DNA from: Strigomonas culicis
Taxonomy: Eukaryota; Euglenozoa; Kinetoplastea; Trypanosomatida; Trypanosomatidae
Assembly: GCA_000482145.1 (NCBI GenBank)
Contig: AUXH01000010.1
Location: 1-64,000 of the forward strand
DNA length: 64,000 bases
Reading direction: 5' to 3'
In this document: in pieces, positions 10,301-19,653 of the stretch
Layout: every line of letters begins with the position of its first letter
How positions within the stretch are numbered: the stretch's first letter is position 1
Made by a program: the position numbers and the translations under genes
Notes under the pieces: generated by a model
What the model saw: the letters and a program-made list of their open reading frames with translations, nothing else
Databases searched by the model: none
Told to the model about the DNA's origin: nothing

Positions 10301-12535
10301 CGCGATGGCGAGGATCATGTCGCGGCAGTGCTGGCGGTTTTTGGTCTCCGTCAACTTGGACGTGCACTCCGAAATGACGACGTAGCCCGCGGCCGCGCCG
10401 ATGGGGTGCGAGGCGCGCGAGCGGACATCTTCGATGATCTCCAGCGCCGCCTGGAACACCTGAAACGTAGACTCCTCGCTGAGGCCTGGGTAGGCGCGCA
10501 GGTACACCAAGAGGGCGCTCATGTGGTGGCTGCACTGGGTCGGCGACCACGCGCGCGTGCACTCGCGCACCTTGGCCAGCCCGTCCAGTCGGCGGGACCA
10601 CTCCTTGGCGCGCAGCAGGTCCATCACGTTCGGGTCGCCGTTCAGCAGCCCCAGCATCGTGTTGGTGGCGTCCATCTTGGACGGCAGGGTGGACTCCAGC
10701 GCCACCCCGTCCGCACCGGCGCGGGAGGACGAGGACAGGGGCATCCCTGAGGAGCCGCCGAACGACCCCCGCCGCGACCGCTGGCGCTCGAAACTCATGT
10801 TATCCGTCGTGGTGGTGCTGCTGCGCAGGCCACTCTCCGAGTTGGTGCGCTGAAGCACCGTCCCCTTGTGGCCGCCCTCCATCCGCTGGACTTTCTTCGC
10901 CGGCGAGCACGACGGCGTGCCGCCTCCCGCCCCGTCCACCGCGGGGGTGGTAATGCTGCTGTTGTTGCTAGCGCCGCGCGACGAGAGCAGCACGCTTTGC
11001 AGCTTCGCCCGCTGCTTGTCGTCCATCGCGGCCAAAACGGCCTTGTAGTTCGATTCGCCGAATTGGAGGATGAGCATGTGCAGAACTGCGTACCCCACCT
11101 CGCGATTGATCTGCTTCTCGTCGTTGACCATGCGCTTCAAAATGGGGATGCTCTTCGAAAGACGCGTGTATTCTGTGCTGGGGAGCTGCTCCATCATGCG
11201 AATACAGAAGTTCATCACCGCCAGGCGCTGCGTCGGGTTCTTGCTCTGCATCGACTGGTCAATGTCGTCCATGCACTGGTCGAAAGTGAGGCAGTGGTAC
11301 GTCACCAATTTGCCCAGCGTCGTCATGACATGCTCCAGCACGCTCGTCTTCTTGTCCTTCATTTTTTCGAACAGGGGAGACAAAAAGGTCCGCGCATGAG
11401 GGGCGTACGTGCGCCGCAGGCCGCGCGCGCACTCCTGGACAATACGAAAGCCGAGCAGCATGAGTGGCGCCTGTGGGTCCATGAGGTATATCTTGGTCAT
11501 GCTGGCGAGCTCGTGGTAGTCGTCCTTCGCGCGATACCGCGGTGCTGCCAACAGTGGCAGTAACGACTCGGTCACCACCTCGCTGCGGTCCTGCCAACTC
11601 GTTGACTTGTCCAGCGCCCTCTTGAAGAAGTTCTTTGGAAGTCGTGGTATGACGGACGACTCATCCAGCAGCTCGTAGGCGTCATCGTCAACGTCATTGT
11701 TGGCGCTGCCGCCGAAAAGACTACCAATGGGAGCGCACGACGAGCCGCCGCCGCCCTTCGCTTTTCCATTATTGCTGGGAGCAGCGTCGTCAAATCCCTT
11801 AATCTTCTTGGGCGGTGCCGCGCCGACTTGTATGCTTTCAAATTGTTTCTCTAGCTCTTGCAACTGCACATCACGAAGATCCGTCAAGAAGCCTTTGATG
11901 CCGGCGCCAATGTACTTGTAGCATTGACAGGAAAGGTTCACGGCCTCCTTCCGCACCTGTGGATTCCCATCATTGAAGAGAGGCTGCATCGCCTTCAAGA
12001 TTTCCTTTATTGGGAAGTGCCGCGTGCCAAAGTCACTGACAAGCGCCGCAATCAACTGAGCCGCGGCCATACGGTTCTTTGGCGTCTTGTGGGACAGCAC
12101 AGGCAGCACCGCATCGCAAACCTCGCGTGGCTTCCCGTTGGCCACGAGCAGAGCCGCAAACTCCTGACTGGCCTGCGCGCCCTTCGGGCGTCCCGTGATA
12201 CCCTTCTCCAGCGTTAGACTAAGCGGGGGGCCACACAGCGTATCAAGCTCGCTGCCGGTCGAGACCGCCACGAGGGCCGCAAACGCGGCAAAGAGCGCGT
12301 CTTGGGCCGCCGCGTTGTTCTCCGTGCAGATCTTTTCGACGCACGTAAAAAACGCTGCCTTGTTGGCTGTGGGGCTCCGGCCGACCTGCTCATAGCCTTC
12401 CTTTCTGCCCTTCCAGTCGGTGTGCACAAGGAGCTTGTCTAGAGGAATCTTACTGTAGTCCACTTCTTTTTGCGACTGAGAGCCACCGAAGCCTCCTACA
12501 GCACCTCCCCCTACCGGTCTGTCATCAATATCCAT
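7364..12535 (-). CDS. XMAP215/ch-TOG/MOR1-family microtubule polymerase
   Basis: The 1723-residue protein is a multi-TOG-domain microtubule plus-end polymerase acting on cytoplasmic or spindle microtubules. TOG1 (about 25-220) begins with the XMAP215-like IPLDKLLVHTDWKGR and is followed by TOG2 (about 300-515). HEAT-type arrays consistent with TOG3 and TOG4 lie at about 640-845 and 955-1160. A conserved helical C-terminal region spans about 1320-1545. A final element at about 1642-1695 (DLFGRLRNH, MEELYEYL, FQQYVKRKLEAK) matches the C-terminal helical element of the XMAP215 group. Linkers at about 520-630 and 1170-1310 are basic and rich in Ser, Pro and Ala, as expected for lattice-binding segments. 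The frame extends upstream to a TTG, so ATG 12535-12533 (MDIDDRP) was chosen. Family assignment is strong, domain borders are approximate. Confidence 0.9.
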   Translation of the reverse strand: MDIDDRPVGGGAVGGFGGSQSQKEVDYSKIPLDKLLVHTDWKGRKEGYEQVGRSPTANKAAFFTCVEKICTENNAAAQDALFAAFAALVAVSTGSELDTLCGPPLSLTLEKGITGRPKGAQASQEFAALLVANGKPREVCDAVLPVLSHKTPKNRMAAAQLIAALVSDFGTRHFPIKEILKAMQPLFNDGNPQVRKEAVNLSCQCYKYIGAGIKGFLTDLRDVQLQELEKQFESIQVGAAPPKKIKGFDDAAPSNNGKAKGGGGSSCAPIGSLFGGSANNDVDDDAYELLDESSVIPRLPKNFFKRALDKSTSWQDRSEVVTESLLPLLAAPRYRAKDDYHELASMTKIYLMDPQAPLMLLGFRIVQECARGLRRTYAPHARTFLSPLFEKMKDKKTSVLEHVMTTLGKLVTYHCLTFDQCMDDIDQSMQSKNPTQRLAVMNFCIRMMEQLPSTEYTRLSKSIPILKRMVNDEKQINREVGYAVLHMLILQFGESNYKAVLAAMDDKQRAKLQSVLLSSRGASNNSSITTPAVDGAGGGTPSCSPAKKVQRMEGGHKGTVLQRTNSESGLRSSTTTTDNMSFERQRSRRGSFGGSSGMPLSSSSRAGADGVALESTLPSKMDATNTMLGLLNGDPNVMDLLRAKEWSRRLDGLAKVRECTRAWSPTQCSHHMSALLVYLRAYPGLSEESTFQVFQAALEIIEDVRSRASHPIGAAAGYVVISECTSKLTETKNRQHCRDMILAIARALSCRFAVPHMVRVLNHIHTPKLLQEGNDILLELVQMSTTEADHAGTIDGKAIMSYLKNTCFELNSIPLRNSSMRLIVALRSALGAAAVDAFVATLPPAVRGQYESEVQKVGASDPLSGAPKGPARPAPSAQSSGGAANRTSAVRASTPPQKRSRPNEELSPEAVRGAPSLSETTPILSVRRRSSSAGTASPRASALSTGSFSFEQSVALKRILRRIEKGDDWRDRLQGVHQVAEYIDSCGGALPPAAVGPLLKALGCRLEDANKNVVVDVLRQMSQVIRVGGVEEGAPSLRRLLPGVFTYLGDQKANLRDEARNLVFVSVEVLGLESVLPLLQRPLSSDSYLCRQNTLEAICFGFEVLPAEAALPRAGLRSLVPMVVKSVMDRIQDVRVAAERLIGYMLPQLGEEPFQLAIQQLKPADRQSVLPALERQLANAPVPSDGRPSTTRTAPQLANEESTHSGCLTPRRGSALTSPQPQGSAPPAPPTPRRVAAGGTGSHTPRRQSAAHGLADDGARVERHAGGAPAMSPKRRGAAGTAAPAPPTERANGNVARAHAPARPPVVVSAAEDVDEEMYSIQDIMVGLRSASADVAHDMCADFLKHIKSGADCGTPEMMQVMVERLNENTRQLDERLVLSIISCLSAMYVEKRSAQRCHTNLIFRLIGTMFDCLLAEQFSLSDTVIRSLNSMILKMLEGCAANDVFAALLLRLTSYSTTYLQSGRKSDLKYIQVTVKCIMRLDLELISNDNVILSCHEYLLQHPPSAFRGLDDLPIRTVKTILQNVARHQGQELLTTAERLVGSQNLVTHFIRACIDLHEKSRQSKSVNEAQAAEASRQEQRASQSPVPVGPGGGASGGTPQRVVVPSTHVDPATSAAAATGAGAGAGSDLSGSATHRKNVMSDLFGRLRNHVTSSQGMEELYEYLKSHSKEKYEEDFNYQFLRCSSAFQQYVKRKLEAKVSEDTCKPRNFTLPDKIVHYKPE

Positions 12536-12927
12536 AACGTCCACTGAATTAAACAAAAAAAAATTGTTCGGTCCTATTTTATTATTTGTTCTTTTATTGT
12601 CCTGGTTTGCTTAGACTTTTTTTTTTCTGTATACTAAAATACTTTCTGAAGCCGCAGGGAGACACACATAAAAAAAAGAAGAAAAGATCGGGTGAGAAAT
12701 AGTATTGATTAAGCACGGTGATGAATAGACTACGGTGCACACAGAAAAATGAAAAATCATAGAAGGAGAGATCAAATAAAGAAGCAAGAGCGAAAAAAGG
12801 GTGTAACACAGAGAATATCTACACTACCCGTCAAGTGTTGAAGAATTACAAACAACAGGCAAAATAGGAAGCAAACAAGAAATCCAATCGAAGAGATGAC
12901 AGAAAAAAATGAAGCGTGTGGTACGTT
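12536..12927. other. Intergenic spacer
   Basis: AT-rich. The plus strand is strongly purine-rich over about 12669-12800, a good pyrimidine tract on the coding strand, although it would serve no gene to its immediate left except the TOG gene. No coding seen. Confidence 0.5.
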
Positions 12928-13413
12928 TCATCGCCTCCGTGAGAATTCCCTTAACAGAGATTCCACCTGTTCATCCACGTTGTCCACACGCTCCACGGTC
13001 CTCTTCTCATAGACTTCGAGATACCGATTGTCGCGATTCACAATAATTACATCGTCGCGGACAATCACCTCGTTTGTCGCGGGTGCAGGGGAACTCGTGG
13101 GTGTGCCTTCCTCATCCCGAAAGTTGACATGTAACGTGGGGCCCCCGTTGTCTCTCCGTTGTGTCCCAGTCGTGGTGGTAGGAGTCGACCGAAGGCTCTT
13201 CCGAACGCCGCTAAAGGTAATTCTATATAGCTTTCTCAAAAGGATGATATATATGATCCAATACCAGTAGTGTCGCACGAGCGTCACCAGCGCCTGAGGT
13301 GCACGCTGGAGTAGTTGCGGCAGGTTGAGGGCGTCCATACGGGTGCGGGTGAGGCTCGCCACAGACATGATTTGATCGCCTAGGGTTTCGTAGGAGTGGG
13401 GTGCGCGGAGCAT
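12928..13413 (-). CDS. Small hypothetical protein with one possible membrane segment
   Basis: I do not recognise this 161-residue protein. It starts at ATG 13413-13411. Residues about 48-60 (YWYWIIYIILL) form a short aromatic hydrophobic segment that could be a single transmembrane or membrane-associated helix. It is followed by a basic stretch and a Thr/Ser-rich linker. The C-terminal third (IVRDDVIIVNRDNRYLEVYEKRTVERVDNV) is charged and ends in a short amphipathic helix rich in Glu and Arg. GC-rich codon use and a clean position between two spacers support a real gene. Confidence 0.6.
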   Translation of the reverse strand: MLRAPHSYETLGDQIMSVASLTRTRMDALNLPQLLQRAPQALVTLVRHYWYWIIYIILLRKLYRITFSGVRKSLRSTPTTTTGTQRRDNGGPTLHVNFRDEEGTPTSSPAPATNEVIVRDDVIIVNRDNRYLEVYEKRTVERVDNVDEQVESLLREFSRRR

Positions 13414-13936
13414 CTAGGAACGGCTTACACTCTTAAATACCGATAGGTGAATAAATGTAGCACTGTGGTTTTTATACACACAAATCCGAGTACTGACACT
13501 GCCCGTACGACGACAACAACAACAACAAAAAAAACACTAAACAAAATGAACTGGAAGAAATAGTTCAGAAAAAAATGGAAGGGCGGGGGCATATGCAGAG
13601 TTGAGAGATGGCTTCTTCTTTTTTTTTTTCTCACAACGGTAAAAGTGAGAAGTCTCTCTATATCATTATAGCAGTCCAGAGGTCTTTCATGCACCAGATT
13701 TCATGCCAACGCATTAGGAACAAAAAGACACCAGAAGAGTTATAAAAGGGAAATGGATGCCCCATTCATATTGATGTATACATCTACATATATAATAGTA
13801 AAGGGTAAAAAAGGGAGAGAAAAAACGCTCATAGGCTACTACAGTTTTACGTGAAGTGCTGCCTCACGTTTTTGGTTTATTTGTTTATATGCTGTATATT
13901 TGCACACTCGTCTGTATACGGTGATGCAGGGCTCCT
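13414..13936. other. Intergenic spacer
   Basis: Contains a CAA-type run at about 13513-13533 and a T-run at 13619-13630. No coding or structured RNA seen. Confidence 0.5.
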
Positions 13937-14932
13937 CTAATCATCATCCCCGTGCAGGAAACAAGAGGTATTCAAGAGAACAAAATAATCTAATACATGA
14001 CGCCAGTAATGGAAGTCCCGGTCATCTAGAGCAATAAAGGTGACGTAGAACTCTTGCGGCGCTCGACAGTGAAGCGAAAACGCCCGCTTGCAGTCTACTT
14101 CTACTTTGTTGTTCTCCGTCAGCAACGTACAGAGTACGGTGCCATTAGGGTTCTCGAGACGCGACCGCTCCACCTCCTCTAAGCCGCATGTCACGGAGTA
14201 CACAAAAGCAAGAGGGATGTAGCCATCGATGACATCCGGCGTCGCACCGTTGTAGATAGCGATACTTCCCTCGTCGGCGTCAAAGTTGCGGAGTAAGCGC
14301 AGGGAGGCCACGCACTGTACGGGGGACTCCGGTGACTCGTTGAAAACGCACACCTTCGTCCCGCGGAACAACGCCTCGATGGCGCGCTCGACACTGACTG
14401 TCATGGGCGGCCGCTTCGCCGCGGGGAAGTACGGCCACAGGGACATGATGAGCGCGACGCAGGCGACGTTGCTGCTGCCGTAGCCGGCAACGGTGACCCC
14501 TTCGTTTGTCAGCGCCGCTTGCTTGTTCCGGGACTTCCGGGCGACGCTATCCACCTGACCTTTGCGCGTAGTCTTCGGTGCGCTCTCGGTCACAAAAAGG
14601 TCGGCGTAGCATTTGCGAATCTCCTGCGCACGCTCTGGCTGAACTTTCAGGATCCTCCGTTGGTCTTTTTTGCTGATGTAACAAACGGGAGAGTAAACGT
14701 TCCAAATGTCCAACGGCACCTCCTGGTCCCTTGGAACGTCGATATGCGCCGCGGGCTCCTTCTTGAAGTCAACTTTTCGCCTCTCTTCACGTTTCTTAGC
14801 GACAACTGCCTTTAACGCCGGCTTCGTCACGGGCTCCTTCTTTTCGGTACTAGGAGTCGTGGGGGGCACTCCGTTCTTCTTGGAGCCGACACTCGACGGA
14901 CTTTTAACATCCACAGAAGGATTCTTTGACAT
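13937..14932 (-). CDS. Hypothetical kinetoplastid protein, possible PH-like fold
   Basis: 331 residues, starting at ATG 14932-14930 (MSKNPSVDVKS). A longer frame runs up through the CA repeat at 15024-15054 and would start with repeated Cys-Val, which is clearly 5' UTR. Residues about 1-60 are basic and low-complexity (Lys, Pro, Ser, Thr). After that come a conserved-looking WNVYSPVCYISKKDQ segment and a beta-rich C-terminal half. The C-terminal half ends in an amphipathic helix with FHYWRHVLDYF, reminiscent of the last helix of PH-like domains. That resemblance is weak and no function is proposed. Confidence 0.6.
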   Translation of the reverse strand: MSKNPSVDVKSPSSVGSKKNGVPPTTPSTEKKEPVTKPALKAVVAKKREERRKVDFKKEPAAHIDVPRDQEVPLDIWNVYSPVCYISKKDQRRILKVQPERAQEIRKCYADLFVTESAPKTTRKGQVDSVARKSRNKQAALTNEGVTVAGYGSSNVACVALIMSLWPYFPAAKRPPMTVSVERAIEALFRGTKVCVFNESPESPVQCVASLRLLRNFDADEGSIAIYNGATPDVIDGYIPLAFVYSVTCGLEEVERSRLENPNGTVLCTLLTENNKVEVDCKRAFSLHCRAPQEFYVTFIALDDRDFHYWRHVLDYFVLLNTSCFLHGDDD

Positions 14933-15022
14933 GGGCAAGATGGTAACTAAACTCTCTAATGGATACGTGCGAGGGGCCTTACAGACACCCACACGAATTA
15001 TGTACAGGTATGGAACCAAAAC

Positions 15023-15056
<34 letters not shown>

Positions 15057-15292
15057 AGAGACCGAGAAAGGGAAATCCAAAAAGGGGCAGAATAAAAAAC
15101 ATGTAAATAAAGCCTATATAGAAGTGCACCTATGGGTGTTCCGTATTGTGTTCATCAATGACGAAATCATCAACAGGAAAACGACGATGCCGTGATGGGG
15201 AAAAAATGCCTTCTATACATATCGAGAGAACAATGAAAAGTGTACAGGTGGGGTTAAGTACAAATTGGAGTGATCTGGGACGGCGAAGAGGA
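14933..15292. other. Intergenic spacer with CA repeat
   Basis: Holds a CA dinucleotide run at about 15024-15054 immediately 5' of the neighbouring start codon, and a purine-rich stretch at 15058-15095 (pyrimidine-rich on the coding strand) suited to trans-splicing. No coding. Confidence 0.6.
15024..15054. repeat. CA dinucleotide microsatellite
   Basis: About 15 CA units, within the likely 5' UTR or splice region of the 13937-14932 gene. Confidence 0.95.
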
Positions 15293-16069
15293 TCAACTGT
15301 TATCACCATATGAATTGACTGTTTGGGTCAAGCGTTCCTCTTCCTTCTTCGCCTGCTTATACTCCTCCAGTCGCTTGAGCAGAGCATATCGGATGGCCTT
15401 CAGCTCGCGCTCATCCTTCTCTGCAGTGTCTGCACACGGTATGCGCCCATGGTCGCCCACATTTGGTGGCGCATCGGGGTGCTTCGTGGCCACGAATAGC
15501 TTATACCGCAGTAGATCGACCTTACGCTTCGTGCCGTAAGCATCCATGCGCGCCTCAGTGATCTTGTTGCCATCGCGATGCCGCTTGATCTTTTCGGAAA
15601 GGGAGTGAGAGCCAGTATTTGCGTCGTGTTGTGCATCCTCCACGAGAAGCCGTTGGGCGAGTTTTTCGTTCTCAGCCTGCATCCTACGTAGTAAGAAGAG
15701 CTCCTCCGTCATTCCTGTCGGCGCCTTATCCTCCGTGCCCAGCACAGACAAGCTGGCGGCCAGGCCTTCCGTAGATGGACACAACGACGCGTTCTCAGTC
15801 ACCCGCGACTGCAAAGGCGAAGATTTTCCCTTTTTAACGGTGCTCTTGCGATCCAACGTGGCCCGCAGGTCTACTTGCCGCAGCTCCAGCTGCAGGCACT
15901 GCTGGTCCAAACCATGTAGCTCTTCTGTCAAGAGCCGCATCGCGTCCCGCTCCGTCGACACGGACCGCGTCACCTGCTGGATCTGCCGGCCAAGGGCATG
16001 GAGCTCCTGCCGTAGTCCCTCCGCCACCTGCCGCTGGATGGCGGCGGTATCGGTGTCTACCGCAGGCAT
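15293..16069 (-). CDS. Coiled-coil protein
   Basis: 258 residues from ATG 16069-16067 (MPAVDTDTAAIQ). The codon before it is GTG. Residues about 10-75 and 125-250 show long heptad-like runs rich in Gln, Leu, Glu, Arg and Lys (for example LLTEELHGLDQQCLQLEL), separated by a Ser-rich linker. No catalytic motif is visible. Such proteins in trypanosomatids are often flagellar or cytoskeletal, but that is only a general expectation here. Confidence 0.65.
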   Translation of the reverse strand: MPAVDTDTAAIQRQVAEGLRQELHALGRQIQQVTRSVSTERDAMRLLTEELHGLDQQCLQLELRQVDLRATLDRKSTVKKGKSSPLQSRVTENASLCPSTEGLAASLSVLGTEDKAPTGMTEELFLLRRMQAENEKLAQRLLVEDAQHDANTGSHSLSEKIKRHRDGNKITEARMDAYGTKRKVDLLRYKLFVATKHPDAPPNVGDHGRIPCADTAEKDERELKAIRYALLKRLEEYKQAKKEEERLTQTVNSYGDNS

Positions 16070-16501
16070 CACAGTGATCAGAGAGGCAAATCAATACTTT
16101 TCTTGCCGTCACTGTTTGGCGTGAAGATGAAAACATGCAAACAACAAAAAAAAAAAACAACGTGTGAAAAGCAGGCGGACAGAAAGGTGAAAAGGCGAAG
16201 GAAGTGATGTATTAACAACAACAACGACATAGATATGTGTGTTCGTGAGCCTATGTCATTAAAACTGGATCCTTGATAATACCACCATTCACTACACGAG
16301 GCAAGTGACCATTAGTTATGAAGAAGAGAATGTAACACTGTAAACAATAATAATAATAATAATTAGCACGCCCAACGACGAAGGCATTAATTAAAACAAA
16401 AACCGTCTAGCTTCACTTGTGTAGAGGTAGACGTCCTTCGTATACAGCACTAGCAGTGACACTCCTGCCCGCAAAAGGAACAAGGCTACGTGCGAAGCTC
16501 T
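16070..16501. other. Intergenic spacer
   Basis: AT-rich, with an AAT trinucleotide run at about 16346-16363 and an A-run at 16146-16158 just upstream of the coiled-coil gene. No coding. Confidence 0.55.
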
Positions 16502-17530
16502 TCAGAACTGCTTCATGAGGAGCTCCTTGCAGTAGTCCACCTCGAAGTCCTCCAGGTCCTGCAGGTTCAGCGTGAGTGTCCACAGGCCGTGCGCTCGCAC
16601 CTGCCGCCCCTCGCTGATGGGGGCGTTGGCCGCGGCCAGCGGGTCCATGGATGACGTGACCGCCCACTTGCGCTCGAGAGAGAGCTCGTCGCGGAGGCTC
16701 TCAACCATGAGGTTCAGCACGATGCGGCCGACGGGCACCACCTCCCACAGCTCATCCGTCTTCTTGCGCGGCACCTTCGTGATCCGCTTGTCGCTGTCTG
16801 CCTCTTGCGCCGCCCACGCCGCAAGGTGGATGTGGCGGGCCCCCTCACATGTGCCGAACATTATGTAGTCGAAGTTCGACGTTTTGGAGGAGACGTCGAT
16901 GCAGCAGATGTCACGCACGCGCATCTCCTTCAGCACGCTGGCCAGCTCCTTCACGTCCTCCACGTGCGCGCGCCTGCCGTCTTGCCACGTCTCGTCGAGG
17001 GCGCCGTCGACCTCCATCGCCAGCAGTGTCTCCGCGAAGGCCTCGTCGTCGTACGGCAGCGCCTCCTCCGCGCTGGGCAGCGGCGGCAGCGCGCCCTCCG
17101 GCGGCTCCGCCTCCGCGGCCGCCAGCGTCACGGCTCTGCTGTTCTCGCGGACGGGCGGCGCCGCAGCCGCGCCCGCGTCGCTGCGCAGCGGCACGCCGAG
17201 GCGAGAGTGCCTCGCGGCCGCGTCGAGCGGCTCGCGGCGCTCCACGCCCAGCACCTCCGCCGGCGCGCCCGCGGTGCTCGGCCGTCCTGCGGCGTGCGGC
17301 GCAGCGCCGGGTGCGCCAAGGTGAACCGAGGTGCCCGCACGCGCGAGTAGGTCGATGTCCACAAAGTCGCTGGTCCCCTCCGCTCCGGCGGCAGGTGGAG
17401 CCGCGCCGCCCGGACAGTGCCGGGTGGAAGCGAAAAGGGATGCGGTAAGGGGAGAGGCACGCACAATGGACAACGGGGCCGTGCGCAACGCACCCCTACA
17501 AAAGGTGGAAACTATATGAAGAGGGAACAT
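16502..17530 (-). CDS. Mitochondrial ribosome-silencing factor RsfS/Iojap (MALSU1-like)
   Basis: 342 residues. The start is ATG 17530-17528, because further upstream the frame is hydrophobic junk from the spacer. The N-terminus (MFPLHIVSTFCRGALRTAPLS) is basic and amphipathic, a mitochondrial targeting peptide. An Ala/Pro-rich linker spans about 35-170. The RsfS/Iojap/DUF143 domain occupies about 180-297. It begins VEDVKELASVLKEMRVRDICCIDVSSKTSNFDYIMFGT-like in order and includes the domain's later VVPVGRIVLNLM and LERKWA elements. The family binds ribosomal protein uL14 of the large subunit and blocks subunit joining or acts in large-subunit assembly. A role at the mitoribosome is inferred. 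The C-terminal 45 residues are an extension. Confidence 0.8.
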   Translation of the reverse strand: MFPLHIVSTFCRGALRTAPLSIVRASPLTASLFASTRHCPGGAAPPAAGAEGTSDFVDIDLLARAGTSVHLGAPGAAPHAAGRPSTAGAPAEVLGVERREPLDAAARHSRLGVPLRSDAGAAAAPPVRENSRAVTLAAAEAEPPEGALPPLPSAEEALPYDDEAFAETLLAMEVDGALDETWQDGRRAHVEDVKELASVLKEMRVRDICCIDVSSKTSNFDYIMFGTCEGARHIHLAAWAAQEADSDKRITKVPRKKTDELWEVVPVGRIVLNLMVESLRDELSLERKWAVTSSMDPLAAANAPISEGRQVRAHGLWTLTLNLQDLEDFEVDYCKELLMKQF

Positions 17531-17902
17531 TGTATCCCTTTCTCTAACTGATACACACATGCGGCCGAGGTGACAACAACAGGAAAAAAGAGAAGAGAAG
17601 AAGACAAAGAACAGCATACAAGAGAGGAGGAAGAAGAAATACATCATAACCCGCACAGACAGAAAGTCCAATTAAACAGAGCAACAATACCAGTTTTTTA
17701 CTTCAACGTACAATGAACAACTATTAAATCAACAAATAACTTATAATAATGAGAATGATGAAACAGGTAAAAAAAAAACTCTAGATTTAATGTATTTCAA
17801 TTGCAAGACGGTATCAAAAGATGAAATGCCGAAAAAAAATAAAACAAAGATGGTATTCGACAAGTAACAGAATAACAGAAAAGACGCGCGAAAGAAAAAG
17901 TA
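17531..17902. other. Intergenic spacer with purine tract
   Basis: The plus strand at about 17578-17642 is almost entirely purine, giving a coding-strand pyrimidine tract 50-110 nt upstream of the RsfS start, well placed for spliced-leader addition. The right part is AT-rich with A-runs. Confidence 0.6.
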
Positions 17903-19297
17903 CTATTTATGTGGATGTGCGTTTATGCTGCGTAGTCTCAAACGAATCTGACCAATTATCTTCTCCTCGGCCTCGAGTTCATTTTCAACGGTAGCTTTCT
18001 TCGCGCGCTCCACCGCGCTCCGCGCCCGCGTACTCTCCAGTCGCTGAAGTTTACTATTCAGCTCGTCCCGCGCAACACTGTGCTGGAGAAGCTGCGCCTC
18101 CAGAGACTCTACCTCCGCCGCACGGTTCTGGTACGCTTGCTGTTTTTCCTTTTCCGTCATGACTGCCGCCGTGCGAGGGGCCGCGGCCATGTTCGCGGCT
18201 GCAGCAGGCGGAGGTGTGGTCGCCCACGGCGTGTTGGCGCTCTCGGCGATGCTGTTTCTCTCCGCGTAGGGGTTCGGGTCGACGCCCGCGCCGGACCCCC
18301 GCGCTCGGCGCTGGTACGGTCCGCCGAACGATTCGGCGGCAGGCGGGCGGTCGCTATTCGCGTTCACAAACGCAGGCACCGGCTGCGGCTGCGGCTCCAC
18401 GCGTGGCTCCTCCGGCACACTCGGAGCGACAGCCACCGGCGTCGGGTCGACGTGGCGCTGGACGGGCCGGGGGGGCTCCTCCTGTAGCGCCCTCTTGCGG
18501 GCCGCGGTGAAGCTCTCGAACTCCGCCTGCAGCGCCGCGAGCCGCTCCTCCACCGAGGCGCGGTGGCTCCTTTCCCGCTGCAGCGCCCACTCCGTCTCGT
18601 CCTTCTCCAGCGTCAGCGACCGCACGGTGCTCTCTAGTTTGGAGGCCTTGCTGTGCAGCTGGTTGTTCTCCTCCATGAGCCGCTCCACCTCCTGGCGAAG
18701 GCCTCTCACCGTCTGTTGGTGTGCATCGTTGACGCGATCCTTCTCCTCCCGCGCCTCCTCCAGCTCGCGCTCGAGCCGGTGGACTTGATTCCTGGCCTCC
18801 CTTTCCGCAATACTGGAGACGTGCGCACCGCTGATACGGCGGGCTGCCATCTGCCCCATCAAGTCCTTCGAAGTACTAATCTCTATCGTGGGGTGGCTCG
18901 TGTACGGGGTCGACTCCTGCAGCGTTCTCGGTTCTATTTCTTCCTCCTCTTGCGAGTACGTCTCCACCTTTGCCATCATCGTGGGCAACGCCAGAACCTT
19001 TTCGCGAGACAATGGCTTCTCTGGTTGCTTCTCCGCATAGGATAACACAGAGCCCTTTGTTCGTGGAACGAATACCTCTGCATCATCCGTGGACGATGCC
19101 TGGCTAGCAACGTCTTGGTGGTCATTGTACTCGTTCTGATCCGAGAAGGAGCCGGTTTCATGAAACTGTGGTACGCTCGCGTCGCGGTCGTAGTCGGCCG
19201 TCAGGTCGTCATCGCCGTCCACCTCGATGGTGGCAAAGCACGTATCATCTCCGGTGTTCAACGGGTCGTTGTAGTAATCGTGGTGATTGCGCGACAT
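17903..19297 (-). CDS. Coiled-coil protein with acidic N-terminus
   Basis: 464 residues from ATG 19297-19295. Residues 1-110 are acidic and rich in Asp, Tyr, Asn and Gln. A long coiled coil runs over about 160-270 (for example RLERELEEAREEKDR and VERLMEENNQLHSKASKLE). A Pro/Ala/Val-rich linker follows at about 275-370. A second coiled coil spans 375-455 (VESLEAQLLQHSVARDEL). No enzyme motif is present. A structural role is likely, probably cytoskeletal, but no family is recognised. Confidence 0.65.
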   Translation of the reverse strand: MSRNHHDYYNDPLNTGDDTCFATIEVDGDDDLTADYDRDASVPQFHETGSFSDQNEYNDHQDVASQASSTDDAEVFVPRTKGSVLSYAEKQPEKPLSREKVLALPTMMAKVETYSQEEEEIEPRTLQESTPYTSHPTIEISTSKDLMGQMAARRISGAHVSSIAEREARNQVHRLERELEEAREEKDRVNDAHQQTVRGLRQEVERLMEENNQLHSKASKLESTVRSLTLEKDETEWALQRERSHRASVEERLAALQAEFESFTAARKRALQEEPPRPVQRHVDPTPVAVAPSVPEEPRVEPQPQPVPAFVNANSDRPPAAESFGGPYQRRARGSGAGVDPNPYAERNSIAESANTPWATTPPPAAAANMAAAPRTAAVMTEKEKQQAYQNRAAEVESLEAQLLQHSVARDELNSKLQRLESTRARSAVERAKKATVENELEAEEKIIGQIRLRLRSINAHPHK

Positions 19298-19653
19298 GGC
19301 GACTCTGAAAAGAGACCCCTTGATGGTAGATGGTATAATGTGTGACTATACAGGAAGCGGAAAGGGGAAGAAGATGAAGTATAGAGACATGCAGCCACAT
19401 ATGGACATTAGGAGGAGCATGGGCCCTTTATGTTTATGACACATGGGGAGAGAGAGAGAGAGAGAGAGACAGAGAGACAGAGTGAACCGTTCACTGCGCT
19501 TACTTATTTGATTCTATGGGTGACCGTATTGCGCCGCCAGTTACCGTATGAAATCTACACATGCTGTCTATATCTAGTTTCTATTGTGTAAGATACATTA
19601 CTTGTATCACGAACAAGGAAAACAAAAAGAAAGGGGAGGGGAGAATTCAGCCT
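19298..19653. other. Intergenic spacer with GA repeat
   Basis: GA run at about 19448-19482 (interrupted), which is a CT-rich tract on the coding strand about 150-185 nt upstream of the coiled-coil gene start and is a good trans-splicing tract. No coding. Confidence 0.65.

Noticed and set aside
15024..15055. N-terminal Cys-Val repeat as part of the 331-residue protein
   Set aside because: It is just the CA microsatellite translated. The next ATG downstream (14932) gives a sensible N-terminus and puts the repeat in the 5' UTR.
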